Below the pieces are notes generated by a model. It had not been told where the DNA came from. It saw only the letters and a list, made by a program, of their open reading frames with translations, and did no database searches. A program made the position numbers and the translations under genes. Shown piece by piece: positions 22,078-35,609 of a stretch of 64,000 nt of DNA. The stretch comes from Sphingomonas abietis (GTDB lineage: Bacteria > Pseudomonadota > Alphaproteobacteria > Sphingomonadales > Sphingomonadaceae), in the NCBI RefSeq assembly GCF_027625475.1, contig NZ_CP115174.1, positions 2,577,001 through 2,641,000 of the forward strand, written 5' to 3'. Each line of letters starts with the position of its first letter. Positions within the stretch are counted from its first letter, which is position 1.

Positions 22078-23778
22078 TCAGGCACCGGCACCGGCGTGGC
22101 TGGCCGATGCCGCGGCCGGCAATCGCAGCAGGAAGCAATCCTTCTCGACCAGCAGCGCACCGCCTGCCGCCGTCGCCAGACGACGCACCAGATGCAGCGA
22201 GAAACCGAGGCCGAGCAGCGGCGCATCGGGCGAGTCGCCCTCCACCCCATAGCCGGGATCGAGCAACGTCGCCTCGTCCTGCCCGATCAGCCGTTCCGGC
22301 CGCGAAACCCGCAATTCCAGCATCGCCGGCTGCCGTGCGACCAGCGCCACACGGACATTCTCGTCCGATGCCAGCGCCACGACCCCGGCCACCAGGCGTC
22401 CCAGCATCCGGCGCAGCGCGGCCGGATCGCCCGTGACCTGCGGCAGGCCCGGTTCGACATCGCAATCGAGCGTCGCGCCGTGCCGGCGGATGCTGTCCGC
22501 GTGATGGCTGCAGATCAGGCCGAGCATCGTCGCAAGATCGACGTCCACCCGCTGAAGATCAAGCCGCTGGGTTTCGAGCCGCGCCGCGACATCGAGATCG
22601 TCGACCGCCGCCAGCAGACGCCCCGCCTGTTCGGCGATCATCTGGGCGCGCTCGCGATAGACGGTGGAGACCGGGCCGCGCATCTGGCGGCGGATCATCT
22701 CGGCGAAGCCGCCGATCGCGTTCAGCGGCGTCCGCAGCTCGTGGACGAGCTGGCGCAGCGAATCCGCCTCCAGCCCCAGGCCATAGAGATCGAGCGAGGC
22801 CTCCGCCACGTCTTCGGGGCGCGGCCGGCGTGCGGTGCCGCGATAGCCCTGGAAGCGGCCCGTCTCCGGCGCGAAGACCGGAACGCCCGCGATCCGCCAT
22901 TCGCCCGCCGCCTCGGAATCACCCGGAATCATCAACCGCGCATCCCGGAACGGGCTGCGGCGGCGGAAGGCGCCCGGTGCCTGCGCATCGACGCCGAACG
23001 TGCCGGACGCCGGCGTCGCGATGGTTTCGCCGATCAGCGGGCCGCGCGGCATCCCCTCCACCCAGCGGATGATGCCATCCGCGCCGGTTTCGAAGCGGAA
23101 GCTGCTGGCCAGCGCATAGCGTTCGTCGGCGGTCGCGATCGGCGGCAATTCGCCCATGCGAAAGCCGGCGATCCGGTTGATGATCGCCCGGATCTGGCCT
23201 TCGCCGGCGCCATGCTCGAGCGCCTGCACCGGCGGCACCGCGAGCGGCTCGGCGATCTCTTCGGTGTTCGCGATCGGCAGGACATTGCGCCGATCCTCGA
23301 CCCCAGTCTGTTCACCAGCCGCCGAACCGCGGATGCCGTCCAGCGTCAGATCGGTGGCACCGAAACCGGCCAGCGCGCGCTCGACACGGATACCCAGATC
23401 GCGGCGATGGCGCAGCACCCCGCGTCCGGTCGGCGACAGGCGCGGCAGGACGGTCAGCCAGTCGCCTTCGGGAAGTTGAACATGGGAGAGCATCGCGCTC
23501 GCCACCACCGGTACGTCGGCGGCCAGGAACACCACCAGCGGCGCCGGGATCGCCCGCCCGGCGAAGGCCGAAGCGATTTCGCGCCGGATCGCCACGGGAA
23601 CATCCGGCCGCAGCGCCTGGAGCCGCGCCAGCGCTTCGCGCGCGAGGCCGGGATCGGACCCGGGGCGATGCTGGGCGAGCAGGTCGAGCAGCTGGCGCCA
23701 TTGTGCAACCCGGTCCACCGGCCTTTCGGCCGGCCGGGCAAGCACCGTCGCGAGCATATCGTCGAACCGCACCCACAT
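22078..23778 (-). CDS. Sensor histidine kinase (soluble, PAS-like input)
   Basis: A 566-residue protein. The HisKA dimerisation motif is LVHELRTPLNAIGG near residue 360, followed by a divergent ATPase domain (poor N-box, GLGFSLHLVRRLA as the G-box region). A sensory region of about 130-330 precedes it. No transmembrane segment is seen, so it would sense a cytosolic signal. Starts at 23835 (TTG) and 23799 (ATG) are possible; the ATG at 23778 (MWVRFDD) with GGAG close upstream is preferred. It is divergent from the Lrp gene and forms an operon with the WalW-type gene. No cognate response regulator is nearby. Confidence 0.75.
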   Translation of the reverse strand: MWVRFDDMLATVLARPAERPVDRVAQWRQLLDLLAQHRPGSDPGLAREALARLQALRPDVPVAIRREIASAFAGRAIPAPLVVFLAADVPVVASAMLSHVQLPEGDWLTVLPRLSPTGRGVLRHRRDLGIRVERALAGFGATDLTLDGIRGSAAGEQTGVEDRRNVLPIANTEEIAEPLAVPPVQALEHGAGEGQIRAIINRIAGFRMGELPPIATADERYALASSFRFETGADGIIRWVEGMPRGPLIGETIATPASGTFGVDAQAPGAFRRRSPFRDARLMIPGDSEAAGEWRIAGVPVFAPETGRFQGYRGTARRPRPEDVAEASLDLYGLGLEADSLRQLVHELRTPLNAIGGFAEMIRRQMRGPVSTVYRERAQMIAEQAGRLLAAVDDLDVAARLETQRLDLQRVDVDLATMLGLICSHHADSIRRHGATLDCDVEPGLPQVTGDPAALRRMLGRLVAGVVALASDENVRVALVARQPAMLELRVSRPERLIGQDEATLLDPGYGVEGDSPDAPLLGLGFSLHLVRRLATAAGGALLVEKDCFLLRLPAAASASHAGAGA

Positions 23779-23959
23779 CACTCCACGCGACCGGCCCATA
23801 TGCCGGCGGACAAGGATATCCCCTTGCCCGATCAAGGTTGACTATCTGTTCCCATGCAGCGGCGCAAAGCGACATTTCTGCGATCGTTGCATAGTGGGAC
23901 AATTGCCATCCGTCGTAATTTTCTTATAGGGCTAGGCCATATTCAAGAAAGGAAGCTTT

Positions 23960-24442
23960 GTGGTGGCCTCGCCGTTGTTGCTCGATTCGATCGACCGGAC
24001 CATATTGTCGGAGCTTCAGGAAGACGGGCGCATCACCAATGTCGAACTGGCGCGTCGTGCGGGGCTGACGGCTCCGCCCTGCCTGCGCCGGGTCCGTTCG
24101 CTCGAAGAAGGGGGCGTCATCAATGGCTATCATGCGCGCCTCAATCCCGGCGCGCTCGGCTACGGCATCACGGTGTTCGCCCTGGTCAGCCTGCGCAGCC
24201 AGGCGGAGGACGATCTGCGCGAGTTCGAAACCCATGTCGCGACCCTGCCGGAAGTGCGGGAATGCCACATGCTCAACGGCGAGATCGACTTCATCCTGAA
24301 GATCGTCGCGCATGACCTCCAGAGCTTCCAGAGCTTCCTGACATCGCGGCTGACCACCGCGCCGCATGTCGCCAGCGTCAAGACCTCGCTGACCATCCGC
24401 ACGTCGAAGGATCAGCCGGGCGTGCCCGTCGATCGGATCTGA
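23960..24442 (+). CDS. Lrp/AsnC-family transcriptional regulator
   Basis: A 160-residue protein. The N-terminal helix-turn-helix (LDSIDRTILSELQEDGRITN, then ELARRAGLTAPPCLRRVRSL) is followed by a RAM/ACT-like ligand domain (about 75-150). Such regulators respond to amino acids. It starts at a GTG preceded by AAAGGAAG. It is monocistronic, with a strong hairpin after it, and divergent from the histidine kinase gene. Ligand and targets are unknown; no neighbouring amino-acid gene gives a hint. Confidence 0.9.
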   Translation: MVASPLLLDSIDRTILSELQEDGRITNVELARRAGLTAPPCLRRVRSLEEGGVINGYHARLNPGALGYGITVFALVSLRSQAEDDLREFETHVATLPEVRECHMLNGEIDFILKIVAHDLQSFQSFLTSRLTTAPHVASVKTSLTIRTSKDQPGVPVDRI

Positions 24443-24454
24443 GCGACCGAAGAA

Positions 24455-24486
24455 CCGGCGCCTGCCCGGTGTCGGGCAGGCGCCGG
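24455..24486. terminator. Bidirectional terminator hairpin between the Lrp and TPR genes
   Basis: A 14-bp GC-rich stem (CCGGCGCCTGCCCG with its complement) and a GTGT loop between two convergent genes. The T-runs are short, as is common in this genome. Confidence 0.7.
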
Positions 24487-24493
24487 TCGGAGC

Positions 24494-25792
24494 TTATTGC
24501 GCGGCCGGCGCGGCCGGCGCGGCCGGCGCCGCCGCCGGTGCGGAGCCCTTGGTGGCGAAGATCGCCCAATATTGCGCCAGCACCTGGTTCGGGCCGGTCA
24601 CCGTGGCGAGGGCGGTTGCGGCGGCCGGGCCCTGCCCGCTCTGCGCCAGCGATTCACCCATGTGCAGGTTAACGAGATTGGCATCGACGCCGCCCTTCTG
24701 GAGCGCGATCTTGTAGAGCTCGACGGCCTGCGCATACTGGCCATAGCCCATATAGGCATCGCCGATCAGCAGCGCCTGCTTGCCATCGGCCGCCGCGCGC
24801 GCCTTCTTCTCGGACACCGGCAGATCCGCCTTGTCGGCCGCGATCTTGGGGCCGGCGACGGCCTTGATCTCGGCCAGCGCCTTGCTGGTGGCGAGCGCCT
24901 TGTTGTCGACCATGTTGGAGCTCATGCCCTGGTCGATCACGGCCTTGGCCTCACCCGGAAAGCCCTTGTTGAGCGCGGTGTTGGCATATTCGTAATAGTC
25001 GCGCTCGCCGGCCAGCGACTTGGTCGCCCGCATCAGGCGCAGGGCATCGAGATCGACCTGCGGATCGAGCGTGGTGGTGTCGCGATAGGTCTGCAACGCG
25101 ATCCGCCAGATGTCGGCGCGCGGATAGGCATCGACCAGCTGCTGGCCATATTTGATCACGCCGGCCGGCTGCTTGCCGTCATAGGCGATCGACAGCGCGC
25201 GGCGATACCAATCCTCGTCGACCGGCTGGCCGGTCGCCTTCTTGGCCTGGATCGCCTGATCGACATATTGCAGCGCCGCCGGCGACTGGTTCTCGCGCGA
25301 CTTGACCGCCGCCAGCGAGATCAGGACTTCCGGATCGTTCGGCTTGAGCGTGTTGACCTGGGTGAAGGCACGATCCGCGGCATCCAGCTTGCCATTGTTG
25401 AAGGCGTTCTGTGCCTGCACCGTGTACAGCTCGATCTGCAGCGGCGCCGGCGCCTTGCCGGTCGCCAGCATCGCGTCGGCCGCGGCCGAAACGCCGGCGC
25501 TGTCGTTGGTGCCCTGGGCGATCTGCAGCTGCATGGTGGCGACGGCATATTTGTCGTCGTCGGTGGTCGCGGCGGCCTGCGCGGCCGGCAGCGCGGCCTT
25601 GGCGGCGGCATAATCCTTCTTGGTGATCGCCTCCTGCAGCGCGGGCGCCGTCTTGCGGAAGCCGTCGCTGTAATTGGCCTTCGGAGCCGCCGCCGCATCG
25701 GCCTTCTTGGCAACCGCCGGGGTGACGCCCATCGCGGCCACCGCGCCGAGCGCGAGAGCCGTTGCCAGAGCCGTCGTGGATGCGAATTTCAT
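24494..25792 (-). CDS. Periplasmic TPR-repeat protein
   Basis: A 432-residue protein with a signal peptide (MKFASTTALATALALGAVAA, cleaved after AVA) and helical repeats of about 34 residues (for example NNGKLDAADRAFTQVNTLKP) typical of TPR scaffolds. The C-terminus is a low-complexity APA tail. The ATG at 25792 has GAGGAGAG upstream; a longer frame to 25813 is less likely. Probably a periplasmic protein-protein adaptor; partner unknown. Confidence 0.75.
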   Translation of the reverse strand: MKFASTTALATALALGAVAAMGVTPAVAKKADAAAAPKANYSDGFRKTAPALQEAITKKDYAAAKAALPAAQAAATTDDDKYAVATMQLQIAQGTNDSAGVSAAADAMLATGKAPAPLQIELYTVQAQNAFNNGKLDAADRAFTQVNTLKPNDPEVLISLAAVKSRENQSPAALQYVDQAIQAKKATGQPVDEDWYRRALSIAYDGKQPAGVIKYGQQLVDAYPRADIWRIALQTYRDTTTLDPQVDLDALRLMRATKSLAGERDYYEYANTALNKGFPGEAKAVIDQGMSSNMVDNKALATSKALAEIKAVAGPKIAADKADLPVSEKKARAAADGKQALLIGDAYMGYGQYAQAVELYKIALQKGGVDANLVNLHMGESLAQSGQGPAAATALATVTGPNQVLAQYWAIFATKGSAPAAAPAAPAAPAAQ

Positions 25793-25959
25793 GAAACTCT
25801 CCTCTGTCGGCACCGATGGGTGCGCCGCGGGCAGCGGTGCTAACCCCTGCCCGGCCCCTGTTCAAGGTCCGGGACGCCCGAAACACTGATGCCCGCCGAC
25901 TGAACACCTGTTGAACCGGCTGGTTGCATGGCGTCGAGGTTCCAGTCTAGGCGCCGGCC

Positions 25960-26718
25960 ATGCTTGCTCTGCTCTCCCCCGCCAAGACGCTCGATTTCGC
26001 GAGCCCGCTGCCGGCCATAGAGGCGACCGTGCCGCGCTTCGCCGACGAGGCCGCGCGGCTGGCGGCCCGCGCGGCGACGCTCTCGAAGCAGAAGCTCGGC
26101 GAGATCATGGCGATCTCCGACAAGCTCGCGACGCTCAACATCGAGCGTTACCGGGGGTTTCTCGACCAGCCCGAGCGCCCGGCGCTCTACGCCTTCGCCG
26201 GCGACGTCTATACCGGCTTGGAGGCACACAGCCTCGACGAGCCGGCGATCGCCTTCGCGCAGGATCATGTCCGCATCCTCTCCGGCCTCTACGGGCTGCT
26301 GCGCCCGCTCGACGCGATCCGCCCCTATCGGCTGGAGATGGGCACGCGCTGGGCGCCGGGCCGGGCCAAGAATCTCTATGGCCATTGGCAGGACCGCATC
26401 TCCGCCCTGCTCGCCGACGATCTGGCGGCCGACGGATCGGGGGTGATCGTCAATCTCGCCAGCAAGGAATATTGGGAAGCAGTGGAGCGGCATCCGGTGG
26501 AAGGCGCCCAAGTCTACACGATTGAGTTCATGGAAGAGCGCCCCAAGGGCCTCACCTTCAACAGCTTCGGCGCCAAGAAGGCGCGCGGCATGATGGCGCG
26601 CTTCCTGTGCGAGCATCGGCTGAGCGACGTCGAGGCGCTCAAGAGCTTCGATAGCGACGGCTATGCCTTCGATGCGGCCGGCTCGGGCGATCGCCGCTGG
26701 CTGTTCGTCAAGCGCTGA
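25960..26718 (+). CDS. yaaA: Peroxide stress protein YaaA (DUF328)
   Basis: A 252-residue protein with the family opening MLALLSPAKTLDF, the central FAGDVYTGLEA and LSGLYGLLRPLD blocks, and NLASKEYW near residue 168. YaaA lowers intracellular free iron during peroxide stress and binds DNA in E. coli. Length and motifs are complete. It stands alone upstream of gyrA. Expression control (OxyR or other) cannot be seen. Confidence 0.93.
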   Translation: MLALLSPAKTLDFASPLPAIEATVPRFADEAARLAARAATLSKQKLGEIMAISDKLATLNIERYRGFLDQPERPALYAFAGDVYTGLEAHSLDEPAIAFAQDHVRILSGLYGLLRPLDAIRPYRLEMGTRWAPGRAKNLYGHWQDRISALLADDLAADGSGVIVNLASKEYWEAVERHPVEGAQVYTIEFMEERPKGLTFNSFGAKKARGMMARFLCEHRLSDVEALKSFDSDGYAFDAAGSGDRRWLFVKR

Positions 26719-26767
26719 CCGGCGCCGGCCTTCCCCGCCGCGCGCTTTACGAGGGGCGCGCTCGCGT

Positions 26768-26781
26768 GCGCGTATACGCGC
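26768..26781. promoter_or_regulatory. Palindrome upstream of gyrA
   Basis: GCGCGTATACGCGC is a perfect 14-base palindrome, extended imperfectly by CTCGCG/CGCGAG. It lies between yaaA and gyrA, about 90 bases before the gyrA start. It could be a terminator stem for yaaA, an operator, or a supercoiling-sensitive element. Function unproven. Confidence 0.35.
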
Positions 26782-26872
26782 GAGGGCTGGCGCCGCCCGT
26801 CCGGCTGGTCTAGGAGGATTTGATCGCCGCCACGTCGGCGTCATCGAACCATAACAGACCGGACACAGACAC

Positions 26873-29680
<2,808 letters not shown>

Positions 29681-29767
29681 GCCATCGCCGCCACGGCCCT
29701 CCTCCTCTCGCAACGGTGATCCCGGTTGGCTGACCCGCCACCGGGATCGCCGGGTCGCGAGGCGTTG

Positions 29768-29851
29768 ATGGTCTGGCTGAAGCTGCTGGGGCTGCTGGCG
29801 ATCGTCTTCGCCTTCGGGCTGATCGTGTTCGCGCTGCGGCGGGCGCTGTAG
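29768..29851 (+). CDS. Possible 27-residue single-span membrane peptide
   Basis: Reads MVWLKLLGLLAIVFAFGLIV then FALRRAL, a single hydrophobic helix with a positive C-terminal end. It lies in the 268-base gap between gyrA and cpaF. No clear ribosome-binding site precedes the ATG. It is short, and a chance frame is possible. Confidence 0.35.
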   Translation: MVWLKLLGLLAIVFAFGLIVFALRRAL

Positions 29852-29948
29852 AGGCGCGGCGGACCTCGCTTCGCGCCGCAGAGGCTTAGCAATTCCTTAG
29901 CCATATCGGGCTATCCGAAGACCCAAGATTTTTGGGAACGGGTCAGCG

Positions 29949-31448
29949 ATGAGCGCATTCGGCAAACGGAACGGCACTGGCGGTAGCGGGCAACGGCCCG
30001 CTTTCGGTGTGGCACGCCCGATGCACGGCCCGGAAACGGGCGGCGCCCAGTTTCCCCCGATCGATTCGGTGCCGCTGCCCGGTGCCTCGGATTCGTCGGG
30101 CGCGCCCGGTCTCGACGATGCGATGGCGCGGCTCACCAGCCGTCAGGATGGCTCGGGCGACGCCGCCTCGTCCAAGGTCGAGGGCTTCGAGGCCTCGGTC
30201 CACAAGATCAAGGAGCAGGTGCTTCCCCGCCTGCTCGAGCGCGTCGATCCCGAAGCCGCCGCCTCGCTGAGCAAGGACGAGCTGGCCGAGGAATTTCGCC
30301 CGATCATCGGCGAAGTGCTGGGCGAGCTGAAGATCAACCTCAACCGCCGCGAGCAGTTCGCGCTGGAAAAGGTGCTGGTCGACGAGCTGCTCGGCTACGG
30401 CCCGCTTGAGGAACTGCTGTCCGATCCCGACATCTCGGACATCATGGTCAACGGCCCCGAACAGACCTTCATCGAAAAGAAGGGCAAGCTGGTCATCGCC
30501 AACATCCAGTTCCGCGATGAACAGCATCTTTTCCAGATCGCCCAGCGCATCGTCAACAAGGTCGGCCGCCGCGTCGACCAGACCACGCCGCTCGCCGACG
30601 CCCGCCTCCCCGACGGTTCCCGCGTCAACGTCATCGTGCCGCCGCTGTCGCTGCGCGGCACCGCCATCTCGATCCGTAAATTCTCCGCCAAGCCGATCAC
30701 GCTCGACATGATGGCGGGCTTCGGATCGATGAGCACGCAGATGGCCACCGCGCTCAAGATCGCGGGTGCCAGCCGCTTCAACATCGTCATCTCGGGCGGC
30801 ACCGGCTCGGGCAAGACGACGATGCTGAACGCGCTGTCCAAGATGATCGATCCGGGCGAGCGCGTGCTGACGATCGAGGACGCGGCCGAACTCCGCCTGC
30901 AACAGCCGCACTGGCTGCCGCTCGAAACCCGCCCGCCGAACCTTGAGGGCCAGGGCGAAATCTCGATCCGCGATCTCGTCAAGAACTCGCTGCGTATGCG
31001 CCCGGATCGCATCATCCTGGGCGAAATTCGTGGATCGGAATGTTTCGATCTGCTCTCCGCGATGAACACCGGCCATGACGGCTCGATGTGTACGCTCCAC
31101 TCCAACAGCCCGCGCGAATGCCTGGCGCGTATGGAGAACATGGTGATGATGGGCGACATCAAGATGCCCAAGGAGGCGATCTCGCGCCAGATCGCCGACT
31201 CGGTCGACATGATCGTCCAGGTCAAGCGCCTGCGCGACGGCTCGCGCCGCGTCACCAACATCACCGAGGTGATCGGCATGGAAGGCCCCGTCATCGTGAC
31301 GCAGGAGCTGTTCAAGTTCGAATATCTGGACGAGGGTGCCGACGGCAAGATCCACGGCGAATATCGCTCGATGGGCCTGCGCCCCTACACGCTCGACAAG
31401 GCGCGCCAGTACGGCTTCGACCAGCCCTATCTGGAGGCCTGCCTCTAA
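29949..31448 (+). CDS. cpaF: CpaF-family type II/IV (Tad) secretion ATPase
   Basis: A 499-residue hexameric ATPase that would power a Tad pilus or related secretion machine. Walker A is GGTGSGKTT. The Walker B region is LGEIRGSEC, with the His-box GHDGSMCTLHSNSP typical of CpaF. The first 90 residues are a variable linker. No other tad/cpa genes are in the window, so this copy is isolated. The ATG follows a weak binding site (GGGTCAGCG). Length matches Caulobacter-type CpaF. Confidence 0.9.
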   Translation: MSAFGKRNGTGGSGQRPAFGVARPMHGPETGGAQFPPIDSVPLPGASDSSGAPGLDDAMARLTSRQDGSGDAASSKVEGFEASVHKIKEQVLPRLLERVDPEAAASLSKDELAEEFRPIIGEVLGELKINLNRREQFALEKVLVDELLGYGPLEELLSDPDISDIMVNGPEQTFIEKKGKLVIANIQFRDEQHLFQIAQRIVNKVGRRVDQTTPLADARLPDGSRVNVIVPPLSLRGTAISIRKFSAKPITLDMMAGFGSMSTQMATALKIAGASRFNIVISGGTGSGKTTMLNALSKMIDPGERVLTIEDAAELRLQQPHWLPLETRPPNLEGQGEISIRDLVKNSLRMRPDRIILGEIRGSECFDLLSAMNTGHDGSMCTLHSNSPRECLARMENMVMMGDIKMPKEAISRQIADSVDMIVQVKRLRDGSRRVTNITEVIGMEGPVIVTQELFKFEYLDEGADGKIHGEYRSMGLRPYTLDKARQYGFDQPYLEACL

Positions 31449-31521
31449 GCGGCCCAACACCAGCCTTGTTTCCGGATCGGAAGCGCGCCAGCATCGGCGC
31501 CCCACGATCCGGAGTTTGCCT

Positions 31522-32520
31522 GTGCGCCGTCTGCTGCTTGCTGTTTCGCTCATCGCACTGAGCGGCGCCCCCCTCTCCGCCAAGACTGTCGCCAAGGCGG
31601 CGGCCAAGCCCGCCGCCAAATCGACGGCTACCAAAAAAGCCGCGCCGGCGGCGCCCCGCGCCGGCATCATGGTCGCGCCCGATATCCGCGAGGCGGTGGA
31701 CGACAAGCGCCGCGATCCCAAGAATGTCGCGCGCGACATCTACCGCCATCCCGCCCAGACGCTCAGCTTCTTCGGCCTCAAGCCCGACATGACCGTGGTC
31801 GAGATGATCCCCGGCACCGGCTGGTACACCGAGATCCTCGCCCCCTATCTGGCGGCGAACGGCCATTATGTCGCGGCGGTCTCCGCCGGCCAGGAGAGCG
31901 ACGAGTATCGCACCTTCCTCGCCACCGATCCCGATCGCTTCGGCAAGGTGCAGATGACGCCGTTCGATCCCGGCCAGATGAACGAATTCGTGCCGGCCGG
32001 CAGCGCCGACATGATCCTGACCTTCCGCAACATCCACAATCTGCTCGGCTCGCCGGACCAGCCGGGCGACGGCAATGCCGGCCAGGCCTTTGCCGACTGG
32101 TTCCGCGCCCTCAAGCCCGGCGGCGTGCTCGGCATCGTCGAACATCGCCTGCCCGAGAATATGGACAGCGCCCGCGAGAAGACGACCGGCTACGTCAAGC
32201 GCTCGACCGTGATCCGGCTGGCGATGGCGGCCGGCTTCCAGCTCGCGGCGGTGAGCGACGTCAATGCCAACCCGAAGGACGATCACGATCACCCCAAGGG
32301 CGTATGGACGCTGCCGCCGAGCTACGCCCTGGGCGATGAGGATAAGGCGAAATATGCCGCGATCGGCGAGAGCGACCGGATGACGCTGCGCTTCGTCAAG
32401 CCCGATCCCAACGCCGCCGCCGCCGACGCGAGCCCCGCGCCCGCCACCGACCCGGCCGTGACGACCGCGCCTGCGACCGACCCGGCAGCGCCCCCGGCAC
32501 CGCAGGACACGCCCAAATGA
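31522..32520 (+). CDS. Exported class I SAM-methyltransferase-like protein (COG4798 type)
   Basis: A 332-residue protein. It starts at a GTG preceded by GGAG and opens with a signal peptide (RRLLLAVSLIALSGAPLSA). An alanine/lysine-rich linker follows. The methyltransferase fold begins around residue 80 (VVEMIPGTGWYTEILAP resembles motif I). An ending of repeated alanine/proline/threonine suggests a cell-wall tether. Why a methyltransferase fold would be exported is unclear; family members are known only as predicted methyltransferases. It lies 73 bases after cpaF, perhaps in the same transcript. Confidence 0.7.
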   Translation: MRRLLLAVSLIALSGAPLSAKTVAKAAAKPAAKSTATKKAAPAAPRAGIMVAPDIREAVDDKRRDPKNVARDIYRHPAQTLSFFGLKPDMTVVEMIPGTGWYTEILAPYLAANGHYVAAVSAGQESDEYRTFLATDPDRFGKVQMTPFDPGQMNEFVPAGSADMILTFRNIHNLLGSPDQPGDGNAGQAFADWFRALKPGGVLGIVEHRLPENMDSAREKTTGYVKRSTVIRLAMAAGFQLAAVSDVNANPKDDHDHPKGVWTLPPSYALGDEDKAKYAAIGESDRMTLRFVKPDPNAAAADASPAPATDPAVTTAPATDPAAPPAPQDTPK

Positions 32521-32663
32521 ACTGGCGGCGCCCTGCCCGGGATTGATCGCCACGGCCTCCTGGCGGCCGCCATGCTCACGATCCCGGCCTGCTGCCGTAG
32601 GGATGCACAGGGGGCGGAAGCCCGCGGCCTTGGCCGGTCAGCCGTGCCGGCGAGCCCGGCGGC

Positions 32664-33224
32664 TCACTTGGCCATCTTGTCGATCTTGTCCTGCAGGCTG
32701 GCAAGCTGGGCCTTGAGCGCAGCAATATCGTCGTCGCCGGACGCCGGCTCTGCCGCAGGGGCACCGGGGGCACCCGGCACGCCCGGCTTGAACGCCGTCG
32801 CCGCCGCCTCGAACATCGCCATGTTGCGCTTGGCGATCTCGGCGAAGGGGCCGCCCGAGAAGGCGCCTTCCATGGCGCTGCGGAACTGGAGCTGGTTGCG
32901 CCGGAACGCCTCCATCGAGGCTTCGAGATATTGCGGCACCATCGATTGCATCGAATCGCCGTAGAGCGCGATCAACTGGCGCAGAAAACTCACCGGCAGC
33001 AGCGCCTGGCCGGTGCTTTCCTCGTCCATGATGATCTGGGTGAGGACATTATGGGTGATGTCCTCTTCGCTGCGCGCATCGAGCACCTTGAAGTCACGGC
33101 CCTCGCGCGTCATCGCGGCGAGATGATCGAGCGTGATATAGCTCGACGTTTCGGTGTTATAGAGCCGCCTGTTGGCGTACTTCTTGATGATTACCGTATC
33201 GGAAGCGGAAGTGGATTTCGCCAT
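32664..33224 (-). CDS. phaR: Polyhydroxyalkanoate synthesis repressor PhaR
   Basis: A 186-residue regulator. The N-terminal domain IIKKYANRRLYNTETSSYIT is the PHB/PHA accumulation DNA-binding domain. A second conserved helix region (FLRQLIALYGDSMQ) and a proline/alanine linker precede a C-terminal coiled coil. PhaR represses phasin and PHA genes and is released by PHA granules. It is divergent from the PHA synthase-like gene 40 bases away, so it probably controls that promoter. Confidence 0.93.
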   Translation of the reverse strand: MAKSTSASDTVIIKKYANRRLYNTETSSYITLDHLAAMTREGRDFKVLDARSEEDITHNVLTQIIMDEESTGQALLPVSFLRQLIALYGDSMQSMVPQYLEASMEAFRRNQLQFRSAMEGAFSGGPFAEIAKRNMAMFEAAATAFKPGVPGAPGAPAAEPASGDDDIAALKAQLASLQDKIDKMAK

Positions 33225-33264
33225 GTCAGGCCCCTCTCAACCCGATTACGCATCGGGAGAGCAT

Positions 33265-34329
33265 ATGTTAGCATCGAATCATTCCGCACCGCAACACAGG
33301 CCGCGCCCACTCCCGCTGTTTCTCGAGATGCTGCGCCACGAGACCGACGGCGCACCGGATCGGAGGGCGGCGGCGCTCGCCGGATTGCGCGCCTACCAGT
33401 CCGCGGAGCGGCCTTCCGGGCCGCCTGCGGTGCCGATCGTCGCGCGGGCCGGGCGAGCGATGCTGCGCGATTATGGCGGCGCCGGGCGCCCGGTACTGTT
33501 CGTGCCGTCGTTGATCAACGCGCCCGATGTGCTCGATCTGCTGCCCGATATTTCGCTGATGCGGTGGCTGGCGACGCAGGGCGTGCGGCCGTTGCTGCTC
33601 GATTGGGGCATCCCCTCGCCGGACGAGCGCGACCTCGCCATCGCCGGCCATGTCGAGACGCTGCTGCTGCCGCTGCTCGAGGAGATCGGGCCGGACGCCG
33701 CGCTGGCCGGCTATTGCCTGGGCGGGACGATGGCGCTCGCCGCCGCCGCGATCCGGCCGCCGGCCTCGCTCACCCTGATCGCCTCGCCCTGGCATTTCTC
33801 GGGCTTCCCCGATGCCGCGCGGCACGGGCTCGGCGAATTATGGACGCAATCCCGGCCGATGGCGGACGCGATGGGCCATTTGCCGGTCGAGGTGTTGCAG
33901 ACCGCCTTCTGGCGGCTCGATCCGCGCCGCACCGTGGAGAAGTTCATCACCTTCGGCAGCACGGCACGCGGCCCCGAGGCGACCCGCCTGTTCGTGGCGC
34001 TGGAGGATTGGGCCAATGGCGGCGCGCCGCTGACGCCCGCCGCCGGCCGCGAGCTGGCCGAGGATCTCTTCCGCGACGACCGGCCCGGCTCCGGCCGCTG
34101 GCAGGTTGCCGGGCGGCATATCGATCCCGCCGCACTCGCCTGCCCGTGGCTCGATATCGTCTCGACCACCGATCGCATCGTGCCGGCTGCCAGCGCGGTC
34201 AGCACCAGCGGCGCAGGCGAGACGCTGACACTGGCGCAGGGCCATGTCGGGATGATAGTCGGCGGGCGGGCACGCGAAAGCCTGTGGCGGCCCCTCGCGC
34301 AATGGCTCGCGCGCGCCCATATCCGCTGA
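33265..34329 (+). CDS. Class III-like PHA synthase / PhaC-type alpha-beta hydrolase
   Basis: A 354-residue alpha/beta hydrolase. The lipase-like box is GYCLGG with Cys151, and Asp303 (STTDRIVP) and His327 (QGHVGMIV) complete the triad. This matches PhaC (Cys-Asp-His) and the size of class III PhaC. Such enzymes polymerise 3-hydroxyacyl-CoA. Class III normally needs a PhaE partner, which is not seen in the window. The start at 33265 has GGGAGA upstream; the frame open from 33172 would overlap phaR. It is followed by phaA 39 bases later. A depolymerase or other thiolase-like hydrolase is an alternative. Confidence 0.7.
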   Translation: MLASNHSAPQHRPRPLPLFLEMLRHETDGAPDRRAAALAGLRAYQSAERPSGPPAVPIVARAGRAMLRDYGGAGRPVLFVPSLINAPDVLDLLPDISLMRWLATQGVRPLLLDWGIPSPDERDLAIAGHVETLLLPLLEEIGPDAALAGYCLGGTMALAAAAIRPPASLTLIASPWHFSGFPDAARHGLGELWTQSRPMADAMGHLPVEVLQTAFWRLDPRRTVEKFITFGSTARGPEATRLFVALEDWANGGAPLTPAAGRELAEDLFRDDRPGSGRWQVAGRHIDPAALACPWLDIVSTTDRIVPAASAVSTSGAGETLTLAQGHVGMIVGGRARESLWRPLAQWLARAHIR

Positions 34330-34368
34330 TAAGAGACCGGCAAACTTTCGAAGTTCAGGAGTGAAATC

Positions 34369-35541
<1,173 letters not shown>

Positions 35542-35609
35542 TCCGATGAGGTCGGGGCGCTGCTATCTACGCGCGGCGCCCCGACGACGGACCTTGGGTT
35601 AAGCCCGCC

